Shown: piece after piece, positions 28,001 through 40,400 of the stretch
How positions within the stretch are numbered: position 1 is the first letter of the stretch
Layout of the letters: the number at the start of each line of letters is the position of its first letter
Source: Trochalopteron elliotii
Taxonomy: Eukaryota; Chordata; Aves; Passeriformes; Leiothrichidae
Reading direction: 5' to 3'
Assembly: GCA_024734555.1 (NCBI GenBank)
Contig: JANPWX010000452.1
Coordinates: 1,098,223 to 1,162,222 of the forward strand
Length of the DNA stretch: 64,000 bases
Program-made: the position numbers and the translations under genes
Notes under the pieces: generated by a model
Database searches by the model: none
What the model saw: the letters and a program-made list of their open reading frames with translations, nothing else
Told to the model about the DNA's origin: nothing

Positions 28001-28270
28001 ATAGCGGGATCATGGTTTGTAAACCTTAAACCACGCTTTCCTGCACAACAATCTGCAAAGATACTCTCCTCTGTAAAGCAGGTATGTGATTTTCAGCTGC
28101 AAGGAGCTTCTTTTTTCACAGGGGCTACACGAATGTTGTTTATTTGATCGTGCATCCCGTGTTGCCCTCTGGTTTGTGCTTGTGTGATCAAGGGTTTTGT
28201 GAAGTGCAGGGCTTGTCATGAGCCATTTTGTGACTCTTCATGTTTTCGGGGCCAGGCTTCAGCCAGCAGG
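25095..28270. other. Spacer between RPL27A and the first TRIM66 coding exon
   Basis: About 3.2 kb without a recognised exon. It holds a CR1 reverse-transcriptase relic at about 26116-26420. It must contain the TRIM66 5' UTR or upstream non-coding exon(s), but no CpG island or clear promoter is visible immediately before 28272. Confidence 0.65.
26116..26420 (-). mobile_element. CR1 LINE fragment, reverse-transcriptase region, decayed
   Basis: The reverse strand reads RPSQSGFMGGRSCLTH, LVDEGKA, and PLEKLPAHGLEGCTGHWRKN WLHGW, which is the CR1 ORF2 reverse-transcriptase block. The stretch where RT motif A should be (the LDFSKAFD region) is out of frame, and the segment before it is shortened, so the protein is broken. 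Both ends of the element are missing. Confidence 0.9.
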
Positions 28271-28271
28271 A

Positions 28272-28437
28272 ATGGAGACCCTGGATCTGTTGAGGAATTG
28301 TTTGGTGTGCAAATGGGAGCTGTGGAGGAGGGAACCCAGAATGCTCCCCTGCCTCCATTCCTTCTGTAAGGACTGCCTTCCAGATTTGATTCAAGGATAC
28401 AGCTGTGTTCCCACTGAGTATGAAGTTCTCTATGAAG
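28272..28437 (+). CDS. TRIM66: TRIM66 exon: start and first part of the RING
   Basis: Reads METLDLLRNCLVCKWELWRR and on through LPCLHSFCKDCLPD to EVLYE, with donor GTAATA in phase 1. It supplies six of the eight zinc ligands. LPCLHSFC is a TIF1/TRIM RING signature. Confidence 0.9.
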
Positions 28438-31400
28438 GTAATATTTAAAAACCTCTGGCTTGAGCTCTTTGCAATACAGTATTATAAAAAGAGATGGACT
28501 GAGAAGTACTTTTTGAAGTCCATTCTTCTATAGTACTACTGTAAATTGGTAAACTAGGAGAGTAAAGATTTGTGTGAGCAGAGAGTGGATTGGGAACAAG
28601 CCAACTTTGTTATGTTTTTCATCCAACAACAGTGTTTTGAAGAGAAATGACACATTCAGGCAACATTTTAACATTTTTTCAGAATGGGCTGAATGTTTCA
28701 CTTACCAAGTTGACATTATGAATATTTGATTTTCTTAGCTTAATAAATGCTACAAGATAGCTTCCAGAGCAAATTATTTTTGCAATCTTTTTGACATGCT
28801 GGACCTTTCCATGGTACTGGTTGTGGTGATAGTTTTGTTCTTCCTTCACCCCCTACTTCAGTGCCTCCCCAACAACAACACAAAACCACCCAGTTTTTTG
28901 TTTCTAACAAGTAATAATAATTGTTATTACAGTATGTGTATTCTGGTGTGCTGAAACTCTTATCTCATTGTGAGTGTTGTTTCTCTCTACCTTAACCGTT
29001 GTGGCTGGAACTCACCCTAACAAGCTGAGTAAACTAGTGAGGATAAGAAGCATTTTTTTGGCTGTGCCTTTTGAAATCTTGGAGTTATTTGTATGGTTTT
29101 CAGTTGTGATGTTAATAGAAAATGTGTAAGTTTTTTTGGAATAAAACCTAGATGGCGGAATAAAGTACTTTTAACTGAATGATTCTTAATTGCTGTGGGT
29201 GAAGCATTCCAGACTTATTACTAAATTATAAGAAGAGCAAAGGCATGTAAGTAACTTGTATTTTCACAGGCTTTGAACTTTAGTTGAGTAGGAGGCATTA
29301 TTTATTATCTCTTCTGTAGCAGATTTTAGAAACCTGTAGGAAGGAGGAGAAGATACCTTCTCTGAGGTGAGGGTGATCAGAATTGTTGAGATGACATAAA
29401 CTAGACTAGTTCAGGTTTGAGAACAAAAGGAATCAGTGTTAAGAGGTCACTGTTGGAAGGCTGTCAAAACTCAAAAGCTGAAGGAAAAGGCAAAGGAGAA
29501 AGGCTATTGATGTACAGGGTACAGACAGAAAAAGATTTGAAGGTAGGAGAAAGAGAGAAAGAGAAGGCAGTCATTTAAAGTAATGTCTCCTTAAAAGATT
29601 TAATGCTCAGTCATAGTTGCCTAAAGTCTGAGGGACCTCTCTGTAATAAAAGACTGTTGGAAAAAGCACTCCATTACTTTTTATGTATCCTCATTTGACC
29701 TCTCAGCCATTCCTCTCCTCCTTCTTTCTGTTTCCCAAGTGGAAAAGTGAATTTCTACCACTTGCTGTCTTGGATGAAGTGTAGCTACAGGTTCTTGTGA
29801 GTTGTCAAAATATTGGATATTTCTTTAAGGTGAATCAGGAATTGTCTATAGCAAAATGGAATAAATACTAGTTTATTCCTGTATTCCTGAAGTTTCTCTG
29901 TTCACTTCTTCATTTTTGTGTAGATAGGGAACTTCTGTAGGAAAGAGCAAGACTAGAGAAAAGAAATAATGAACAGTGATGATCCAGTAAATGAAGTGAG
30001 ACACCAGGTGCAGAGATTGAGTTAATCTATGAGCAAGGAAAGCAGCAAAACCAAAACATCTGTGTCTCTTAATTAAGCCAATGACTGAAACTGCAGCCAC
30101 CATAGGTCAGGCAGGATAAATTTGTGAACTCTACTGCTGGCATGGTGTTAAATGTTGCTTGTCTTACCTGCACTGATTGCTGACTTATTGGCAATGCAAT
30201 TCCAGTTTTCGGTGTCATTTTTAAGTTTGACTATATGCAGGTGCCAGTGATAAGCTGTAAGTGAAAGTGCTAAACCATTTTAGCTGAGTAAATGTAAAAT
30301 ATTTCTTATGAGAAAAATGTATTTCTTACTCACTGTGAATTCCTCAAGCAAAATGTAAGGATAGAGAAAACAAATGTATTTGCAAGTGAAGTTATTCTGA
30401 TATTTGTCACAAAGAGAATATTTGAATGTGCAGGTTTCTGCATGCTTTACTATAAGCAGTACTCTGCTAACATAAAACTCTTTTCTAGTTTGTTGTTTTG
30501 TGTGGAAGTTGCTGAGAAGCTAGAGGTAAGTAGTGCTGACATTTGATGGGGGTTGGTGTGGAACTTTTCTTCCTGTGTGTGTTTGAGGTGACTCATGAAT
30601 AAAAGCTCTGAGGTAGCAGCCAGAGCTCCTATGGAAAAGCTGCACAGCCATCAGAATTGATCCATAGCTGTGAGAACTGAGAGTTTGGAGTAATTTGAGT
30701 GGAAAAAGAAATTTATCTTCGTGAGTTTGGCTCCTACATATGCTTTTTCTATTTAGGGAACTTTAAGCTTCTCAGTTTTTCTTTTCTATTTTTTTTTTTT
30801 TTTTTTGCAGGCCTGTGTTGCTTTCCTATTTTTATTCCTTGTCTTCCTGTAACAGAGAATCCACATTCTCCTCCTCTGCAGATCTCCATGTTTTGTGTTT
30901 ACAGTCTGTTTTCTGCATGGGTGTTGGGAAAGGCTCTTACACATGGGAAAAAGTAATTTTCAAGAGAGGGCTTGAGTAAGAAAAAGAGAATGTTCTCACA
31001 TCTCTTGAGATGGAAATGTCTCGGATGAGGACTTTCCCAGGCTCCTGCCTGTGTGAGTTGCCACTCATGGTGCAATGTTGGTTCCTGTGTCCTTGGGTCT
31101 ACCTCTTTCTCAGGAATTTCTAAATACATTCAAAACCAGATTCACCCAGGTTCCTGTATTTATCCCTCCTCCCTGAACCGGAGGTGGATGCCAAAATAAA
31201 TTACCCCACATCTGGAAATCTTCCTCTCTGTGAAATATTCAATGATATAATTAATTCAGTGCTCTAAGTATCACCAACATGTTAATCCCAAAAGTAGTCA
31301 AATGGGGACCTGTGAAGGTGCATTGTTGGGAGAAGTTCATGTTTATGCAAGACTGTCTCAGCTAAAGGGTTGGTTGGTTGGTTTATTTTTTTTCTTAAAA

Positions 31401-34400
31401 TAAAATCACAGCTAATTGCTGATCAATCACAGTTAGGACCTCTGAGAACAAGGCAGATCAGAAAAGGTGTACTGAAACACCTTGCAGATTTCTGCTAATT
31501 GATATAAGCCCTGGAATTATTAATATTTTGTGGCCAAATGGTGTAATCAGCCTAAGCTGTAAAGTAAAATGTTATTAGTAGTTGCTCAGCTTTGTAAATT
31601 GCTTTGTGAAGTGGTGCATTTAATTGTATTATGTTTTTTGTATTGAGCTTGTGTGTTGAGCTATTATTTTATGCAATTTCATTCGAAAATTTTTTTTTTC
31701 TCTTTTGTATTTCTCTGGGTTGGATAACAAAAATCCTGGAAAATGGTGCCATAAGTTCTACCCATGTTCTCTGCATGAGTCAAAAGCTGGCCATGCTGGT
31801 GTTGTGTTCACTTAATGCCAAGAAAAGTAATAGGGTTATGTATTAGAGAAATGCAAACAGGTTGGGTAAAACTAAGAGAAACCCAAACTTTTAAAGAGAG
31901 CCAATGTGGCTTCAACTATTGATAGATGTCCACTTGCTGCGTTTTATTATTTCCTGCTGAAAATAAACAGTTTTCTTCAGCTTGTATGGTAGCTGCTATA
32001 TATATGTGTGTGTGTATGTGTATATATATATATATACGTAAAACTGTGGATCCTTAATTGTGAACACTTGTTAGTGAGGCACATCCAAAAGTCAGCAAGG
32101 TATTGGTCAGAGACATCTTCAGAGTGGGGTTTATTTCAGGAAAAAGATTGGGCTCTGGGGTAATTTTCAATATGAAGTTTTGACATAGGAAGTGTGGAGC
32201 ACTGGTTTCAGGAGACTCTAGGTGTCAACACACAGTGTCTTAGCTTGTATTCAGCCTGTATTTAAATAATTAAAAATAAACAGTCAAACACAGAACATCT
32301 ACAGAGTTCTTAAAACCACAATATGGTTTACAGTGAGGCAGTTTATCTGCCTTGGTAGAGCTGTGGTATCTCCAGGATACCAAATAACCTTGTTTTGATG
32401 CACTGCAATGATCTATTAATTCTGAAGGAGAACACCCTTTTGATTTAATTAGAGCTACTTAGAACCAAGTGCATGTTATACCTCCAAAAAGGGAAGTAGA
32501 AAGATTATTCTGAAGACAGAAACTGTTCATAGTGTTTATATTTAGTTAACTTAAACTGGGTTTAAAGTTAGTCAGTCCTTTGCAGTGTGCTGTTTGGCTG
32601 CCAGATTCAAAAGGTAAGTGAAACAATGAAGGGTTTAGTTATATAAATATGAAACTGTAAAGAGTGGGAGGTTGTCTTCAGAGCTGTTTCCTATAACCTA
32701 TAATTGGGTCTTCAAGGAAATGTAAATTATGCCTGCAGCTTGAGCTGTAGTTAATGCTCTCTGAGAATAATTATTCTGATGGTTGTTGGAGGAAAAAGAG
32801 CAGAGGAATAGGTGCAACATGTGGACAGCAAGTACAAATGTGATGTGTGTCGTAGCTCCACTGTTTTTCTTTATCCTAATCTATTCCCATGATAATAAGT
32901 AGTAAATTATCTGCATTGATTTATTTCTGAGGCAGTCAGCTTGAGGGTTCTTTCTATTTAACCCTGACTAGACTGGAAGACCTTGAAACCAAAGTGTGAG
33001 CTGTGGCTTTTCCTGTACTTGGTGTCCGTGGGTGGTGGACAGGTTTCAGCTGGAATTTCAGAGGTGATTTCTGTAAATGGTCCATAGCTCTGTTGCTTAG
33101 AAATTAGATTGCTGTATGTAGTATAGGTGGAGTAAAAACCTTGAAACCACTCAGAAATTCTAGTTCTTTCTTGATTTGTACTTTCACAAAGAGACATTCT
33201 AAGTGTAATTATTGCTGGTTCCAGTGCAATGCTGCAGCTGCCTTTGACAGAAAAGTGCTGTGGGATGTGAGAGATCTGAGCTGTGGGGAGCTGGGGATTG
33301 AACAGGATAAGGCAGAACCTTGTTGTTTACCTGAAAGCTGGTTTTGGATATGTCAGGTGTGGAGTTGGAGTGTCCACACTGGGCATCTGTTTCTGACTAA
33401 TGGATCCACTGCCTCTGAAATTCCATTTCCTCCCAACCCTCTGTCAAGTTACTCTGGCTGATGGGAGTATGAGAATGGAAATAAACGTGGTGGCTGCTGA
33501 AAAAGGGCTGCAAACTGATTCAGCCAAGCAAACATCTGCTGCTTAGGATTTTCAGGGCTCAGAGGTACATAAACACAGCCAGACACAGAGTCCCACATCT
33601 CTTTCTGGTGCTGGTGCCTTCTGTGGTGATGTTCAGGTGCACAGGCCTGCTGGGATGGGGCTGAAAGCAGTGTAGGGGCCCTGGAAGGATTTAAATGTAG
33701 GACTTTTCCTCTACATCCCTCATGTGTTGACACTTTGTGGGAGTTCAGTACAATGTGGTCTCCAGAGATTCTTCAGCAGCTGATAAATACACTGAGGTTA
33801 TCTTATATCTGGTTGAACCTGCATATAATTCTGAATTAGGGCTTTATTTTGTGTGTCACAGTGAAACAGGGTTAAAATCCAGCATAAGGATCCTTGGTAG
33901 CCTTTCTAAATTGATGGTCATCACTATAGCAGTGAAATGGGATGTCATAAATAATGATGTCAAGTTCTAAACAGCAGTAGGCACTGAACTTCTAAGAGAT
34001 AATTGATGCAAATGTTTTTATCTCCTTCCTACCAATTTAATTTCCATGCAAAAATAGAGTATGTCAATGTCTCTGTCAGCTTTTTGCTACTGCTAGAGCT
34101 TTTGATAGCAATAAAATCATGATTGTACCTGATGTCCTAATAAGTAAACTGTTGTTTGAGTCCTGTAATTCCTTGTTGAGTTGCTGCTTAGATCCAGAAG
34201 TTGCATCATTCTCATACGTACAAACAGTGAGTCTCCAGGGCTTCTGACTACCCTTCCCTTCACCCACAGAGCTCTAATAATGATATATTTAAATGAGCTG
34301 TCTGCAAAGTGCAGGTTCTTAAAGCAGAGTAACAGTGTTGTTTGGAGGCAGTGGTAAGGTAGGAAGGAAAGAAAAATACTTGTTTTGGTCTGCAAAAGGT

Positions 34401-37400
34401 ACTGTGGGAGTGAATGGCTTTGTAAGACCTGCTGCTACCTGGATTTGGAAAAGCTTCTCTCCTTCCTTCTGCTCCAGTCTGAGGACTGAGACAAGACTCA
34501 GGCAAGAAAGGAAGTAGGACACTGCTGTTCATTTTGACTAAGGGATTTTTGTTCAGGAAAAATACAACCAAGGCAAGATTTCAGAGGCCTGAATGAATCC
34601 TAGGGACAAGGGCAAGAAAGAAGACAAGAGGAAAAAACCTCTGCACCTTATAGTGACTCAGTACACCTTTCTCCCCTGCTGATTTGGCAGAATTCCTGGC
34701 CAAAGAAGAGGGAGCAGCCCCAGGGAGAGGTGTGGTGACTTCAGTCTCACCACAGCACTGCCTGATCCCAGGGAATTCCTGTGTGTGCAGTCCTTGTCAC
34801 CCACCTGTCCCCCAAAACAGGTCACTCTGTGGGCAGCTCTCTGGCTCTTTATCCAAATCACAGGTAAGGGGTTTTCAGGAAAATCTGTTTTACTGGTAGT
34901 TTGCACTCTGAGCAAGAGCAAGATGCTCGTTGTAAATATGTATGTAATTATTTGCTTAATTTCAGGTTAATTGCTCCACAATTAGTGTTTTGTAGTGTAT
35001 TTATTATGCCAAGCTAACTTTTGATTCTTTGGGGGATTCATATTGAAAAAGATGCTCCATTTCCATGGAGCACAGGTTTTCATTAAGTGGAAAAGGTATC
35101 AAATAAACCCAATTAGCTGAACAAGTGTGATCTCCCAAGCTATCATGCTCAGGCAATCCCTCTTTTAGCAAGATGCAAATCTGTCTCCTGTGCTTTTAAT
35201 AAAGTTTTAGATATAGTATTCAGTATTAGGTGTTTCTGATTAATCCACCTGTCAGTTGGAAATGACTTTGTATATTCTATTGCTGTGGTGTCCCCATTGT
35301 TTTTCCTCTCAGCTGTTCTTTTATATTTTTTTTTTAATTAAGCTGATGGCTCTGCATGCCTTCTGTTCATCTCAAGGGAGTTTTAGATTTGAAATCATTA
35401 GAATTTACAGTTACTTGGATATTTAAGACACAGTCTGACATTTACTCAATCAAAACTGTACTTGGTGGTCTAAAGCAGCTCTGACCTATGGGACTTGCTC
35501 CATGTGTATCTTTGGAACAACACTGATTTTAGTAGCATAACTTGGATCTAAAACCTGGGAGAAGATTGTTGTGCCACCTAGGGCATCACTTTTAGATGTC
35601 CCTTAATATTAATCAGCAGTAATGTAGTTTACCTTCAAACTGTTGATTGTGTTTCTCAGCACATATATAAGGGAGACTTTTGTTCAGAACTGAAATCCAT
35701 ACATGATTTGTTTTCTAAGCATGAAAATTATTGAAGTTAAGGGTTTTTTTTAATATAATTTAGAAGTGCTATAAAGATTGTCTTGCTCATTATCAAATGA
35801 AATGCATTCTAATTACACTGTGTTCTGTACTTCACTGGTTTGTAACAAATTAGCAGAATTTAAAGCTCATGTGAAGGTGCCTGAGGCCATAAGCATTCCA
35901 TGAAGTATCATTCAATTGGTTTAATTTGATTTAACATTCTGCACTAACAGAATAGTGTTGGAACATAAAACAGTAACTTTAGTAGTAACCTTTTTTACCT
36001 TGTGTACTGTGTCCATAGAAGTTGTCCTTGCTGGGACAAAGCCCCATGCCTTTGTTTCCCAGTAAGCAGCTGTTCCCAGAAATGCTTTGTGTGTGCTCCC
36101 CCATACAGCCCATAAGTGAGAGAGTTACTGTGAGAGCCGTGGGTTTCTTACTTCAGAGAGTCACCTGTTGGCTATTTCCCTTTTGGTCCATCTGCAGAGT
36201 GTTGTGTAGCCTCAGTGTGGAGGTTTTCTCTCAGTGTTGGCCAGATCAAGAGCTGGCAGTGCTGTTATGGGAGAAGGGAGCTGGTTCCAAGTCTCCAGGG
36301 CTCCAGGAGGCTCTGTGAAGTCAGGAGCTGGTTTCCTATTGACTGCACTGAGAATTAGAGCACCACCCCTGAGACTTATTTGAGAAGCTGTTTGAAGAGT
36401 AGGTATCTTTGCTTCCCAGCTTATCAACCAGAATATATCCCTCTTTTTATTCCTGCTGCTGTTCCAGCCGTGCCACTTCATACAGGGCTGGCAGGGGTGC
36501 TTGAGGAGGGTTTCAGCTCCCAGGAGTTAGTGCTGCAATTCACCACTGCTTGTAGTGAGCACCATTGACAAGGAGCAGGAGGCACTGTCAGTGTAATACA
36601 GCTTGTCTGACCTCCTCCTGCTTCTACGTGTCTCCAGAGAACAGAGATGCTCCCAGACACCTAAAAGTCTCACACACTGTAACTGGGGAAAGCTTGGAAA
36701 CGTTTCAGTGCCACCAATATAAAAGAATTGTGTTGTGCTAGGGCGTAACATGTGAAAATGTGATTAGCTACAAAAACTGTAGGTGATTCAGATACTTTTT
36801 CAGCTGTATTCCTTATAGGAAGGATGCAAAGTAGAGGATCTGTTAAAAAGACTTCTCCAGCTTTCTGCCATCGTGGGCATCTTTATCAGATAATTTTTTA
36901 GCACCTTTGTAACTCCTGCCAGGAAACACACTTAAACAAGGCTTAGTTTACATGCCTGATGAGCAGAGCACTGGAAATTGCTTGTTACCCATTCCCCCGG
37001 GGTGACTTGTGGCTGAGTAGCACAGTTACCTGTGGGCACAGCCTGCTCCTTCTCCTGTCTGCGTGAACTCTCAGGGTTGTGTGAAATGCACAGTAAAATG
37101 AATAGTTTAGCTAGATTGTGGTCTGCTGTTTGGGCCCAAAAATCACAGTTCTGTTGTAAATGCAGCCTTGAAAAACAGAAAGCACTTATGCTTTTGCTTT
37201 TATACAAGATTTGTGCTGAAAAAGATCTAAACTTCATGGAAGTGGTTCCTAGTAAGGGATACTCTTCAAAAGAGATGTACCAGAACTCCGTTTTCTCAAA
37301 ACCTTTATGAAGGGAAGTGGACATGTTCAGGCATCTGAGTAGTGCTTTTGTCATAAGAGGAAATGTAGGAATGTTTTGGGGTTTGTGTGTCCTTGCTGTT

Positions 37401-40400
37401 AAAGCCCAGCTCTGAAACTGGGGACATTCAGAATTAGCATTCTGCCCCTGGCCAGGGACTGCAAGAGCCATTCCCAAGGGACAGGTAATACCAAACACCT
37501 GGAAAACAGCAGAGTCTCTGATAATCATCTAATGTGAAGAGTAATAGACAACTTAAGGTTTAATTAAGTTACAAGCCACTCTCCATGTGCAAAAATCATT
37601 TTGATTTAAGGGAAAAAAGCACATTGAACAGTAGAATGTTGTCATTGATCTTGCTTTAAAACCTTGCTTTAGGTGAGTTTAAACCATAGAAAATACTGTT
37701 GTTAGTTATAAATAGATGACTTGGCAAGGTGAGCGTAGCAAGGAAATTCTGTTATTAACAGAATGGAGAAAACTTGTACTAAAAAAAAAGATACACCTTG
37801 ATAAGGTGAAATAGACTGACACACCACCACCCTCTCTGAAGGACTGTTTTCACATCTACAGTGGTTTGCACGAATGTGGCCAGAAAAATGCAGTGTCCTT
37901 TTACAAAACCCCCAAACCATCTCAGCCAAATATAATAGAGCTCCTAGCCCAAGAAGTCAAGGAATGAAATATCAGATGTGCAAAAATGCAGGTGTACAGT
38001 TATGGACACCTGCTTGAAATCTTGCTTCTCAGCCCAGGCAGACACTGAGATTGACCCCAGTGGTGCTCAGTTATTAACAAGGGTGGAGCCAGGTTCTGCT
38101 GCTCACTTTGCTGTAGGGGAGATCATGTTTTGCCACTTCTGGATTTACTATAATAATTTTCCTTATGAAACTTTTTTTTATCTTTTGTCTTCTTTTGTTT
38201 TGTGATTTGTTGCTTCTATCAGTAGCACGTTACTCCCCTGTCACTTCACTTGGGACTGCAACCTGCACCGTAAAACTGGTATTAAGGAGTGAGTGTCTTA
38301 TGGTGGGGTAAGCTGGTCCAGAACCACAGAAAATCAAAGAGAGCACAAGTAGATCTGTGACAAAGGAGTACAATTTAAAGCGCAGCTCAGTTTTAATCAT
38401 CTCCAAGCCAGGTGAGAGTCTGGACATGCAGCTATCATCAATAAACAAGGAAATAAGTTGACTGAAATATGTTGTTTTTCTAGGAATTTTATTGCTTTGT
38501 TTTTCTTTTCCATATATTGAACGAGATCTAGCCACTTAGGACTTGAAGAATGCCTTAGTTTCCTGGAACTGCACATGTGATACAGAAAAGTCACAATTCT
38601 GAAGTGTGGTTTATATAATTTCCTGGTTCACATGGCTGGTGTGCATTGCTTTATTTGTGGTGGTTTTCTTTTTTTTTTTTTTTTTTTTTAATTTAGGTAT
38701 CCTTTCCTGCCCTGTGTGCAAGCAGACCTGCTTTGCAAGGGATGTAGTTGAGAATTTCTTCCTCAAGGACTTTCCCACTGGTGATTCAGCTATGGCAAAA
38801 GTAAGTGAAAGCCACTAAGTTGTGGCTTGTTGAAACACTGCGAGATGAGCACCAAAAACAAAGTAAACCTCCTTTTGAACAACAAAGATTCTCTTATAGT
38901 TTGCTTATGCAGCACTGTAATTACTTCATTACCAGAGATGGACATATTGCCTTCATGGTAATTTTAAAACTTTTGTTGAAAAATGAGTTTTACTCTCTGC
39001 ATTTTAAATAGTCCATTAAAAATATTGATACTAACGTATCTGTGATAATCAATGTATTGGGTTGGTACTGAGTGCCTTGGATTCCTCCTTGTCCTCTTTC
39101 TACTCTCAACTTGAAGTAAACAATTGTGGAATTGTTAGGATTAGAAGAGATCTTTGGAGGTCATCCAGTCCAAGTCCCCACCAAGGCAGGGCCCCAGGAG
39201 CAGTGACACAGGAGCACATCCAGGTGTGTTTGAATGTCTGCAGAGAGGGAGACCCCATGATCTCCCTGGGCAGCTGCCCCAGTGCTTTGACACCCTTAGT
39301 GTAACCAAGTTTTTCCTCATGTTGAGGTGAAACCTCTTTTGTTTCAGTTTATGGCCACTGCTCCTTGTCCTGTCCCTGAGCACCACTGTACAGAGTCTGG
39401 CACCATCCTCTTCGCCCACCATTGAGATATTTATAGGAGATCCCCTCTCAGCCTTCTCTCAACTAACCAGGCCCAGCTCCTGCAGCCTCTCCTCATTAGA
39501 GAGATGCTCCAGACTCCTCATCCCCTTTGCTGGACCCTCTCTAGCAGCTCCTTGTCTCTCTTGAGTTATGGAGACCAGAACTGAGGAGAATACTCTGCCT
39601 GTGGCCTCTCTGGAGCTGAGTAGTGGGGACAATCCCCTCTCCACCTACCAGCCACAGAAACTGACTCTTGACTAAATTGTTACACCAACATCACCCATTA
39701 GGTCATGTGAGCAGTTATGATTTTCTGATTGCGTGTTTTAATGATAAAAACAGTCACATCATATTGCAGTTTCCCACTGGGGAATGGATTCAAAGGAAGG
39801 TATTGGATTGCTGCTTTTGCCTTGAATTGGCATTGTACATAGGTGGATTTAACTTCTGTTAAATACCCAGTGAACAGGCAGGACTATTCTCACAGCTTTG
39901 TAGTTGCCACTATTTCGGGTGGAGGGGAGGGGTATTGATGGGTGTTGTTAAAAAGTAAAGAATGTGTAACCTGGTCCACAGAGTGTTCTTGGGAAATAAA
40001 AATAATTAAGGCAAGCAAACTGTATTGACATCTTCAGGTGTACATTTCTTGCAGAGCGCAACATAAGTTGACCTAAAACAAGAAGGGGTATATTCACATG
40101 CATTCTCCAAAGAGAGGAAGAAAATTCAAAGATACTGCTGAGTTTTTAAAATGAACTTATTATACTAGGACTTCTTAATTACTGTGACTTGCATCATTTA
40201 CTTTTCAATGAGAATTTGTGTAGAAAGGAAGTCAAATGAGAATATCTAATGTCTTCAAAAGCATTAGATTATTTTTTCAAACCATCCTTAAAAGAAGGTT
40301 TTTCTTTTCTGCAATCCCTCAGGAGTCCTAAGAGCAGTTCAGTAATGCAGATTTCTCACTGGAGCATAGAAGTACCCTAGAGCAATTTGTGAGCCTTCAG

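Larger units (their letters stand above)
28438..38696 (+). other. TRIM66 intron 1 (10.3 kb)
   Basis: AT-rich with no recognised gene. It holds an 18-base poly-T at 30789-30806, a GGTT repeat near 31368-31384 and a TA/TG microsatellite at 31997-32036. Open frames here lack any family resemblance. Confidence 0.8.

Noticed and set aside
28218..28271. Upstream in-frame ATG for TRIM66 adding 18 residues
   Set aside because: Weaker start context and no conserved character in the added residues. Kept only as an alternative.
30789..30956. Poly-T followed by GCAG and an open frame
   Set aside because: Looks like an acceptor, but no similarity to any TRIM66 segment, and the RING exons on either side join in phase without it.
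36932..37528. 198-codon open frame on -
   Set aside because: Lies in TRIM66 intron 1 with no recognisable domain or splice support.
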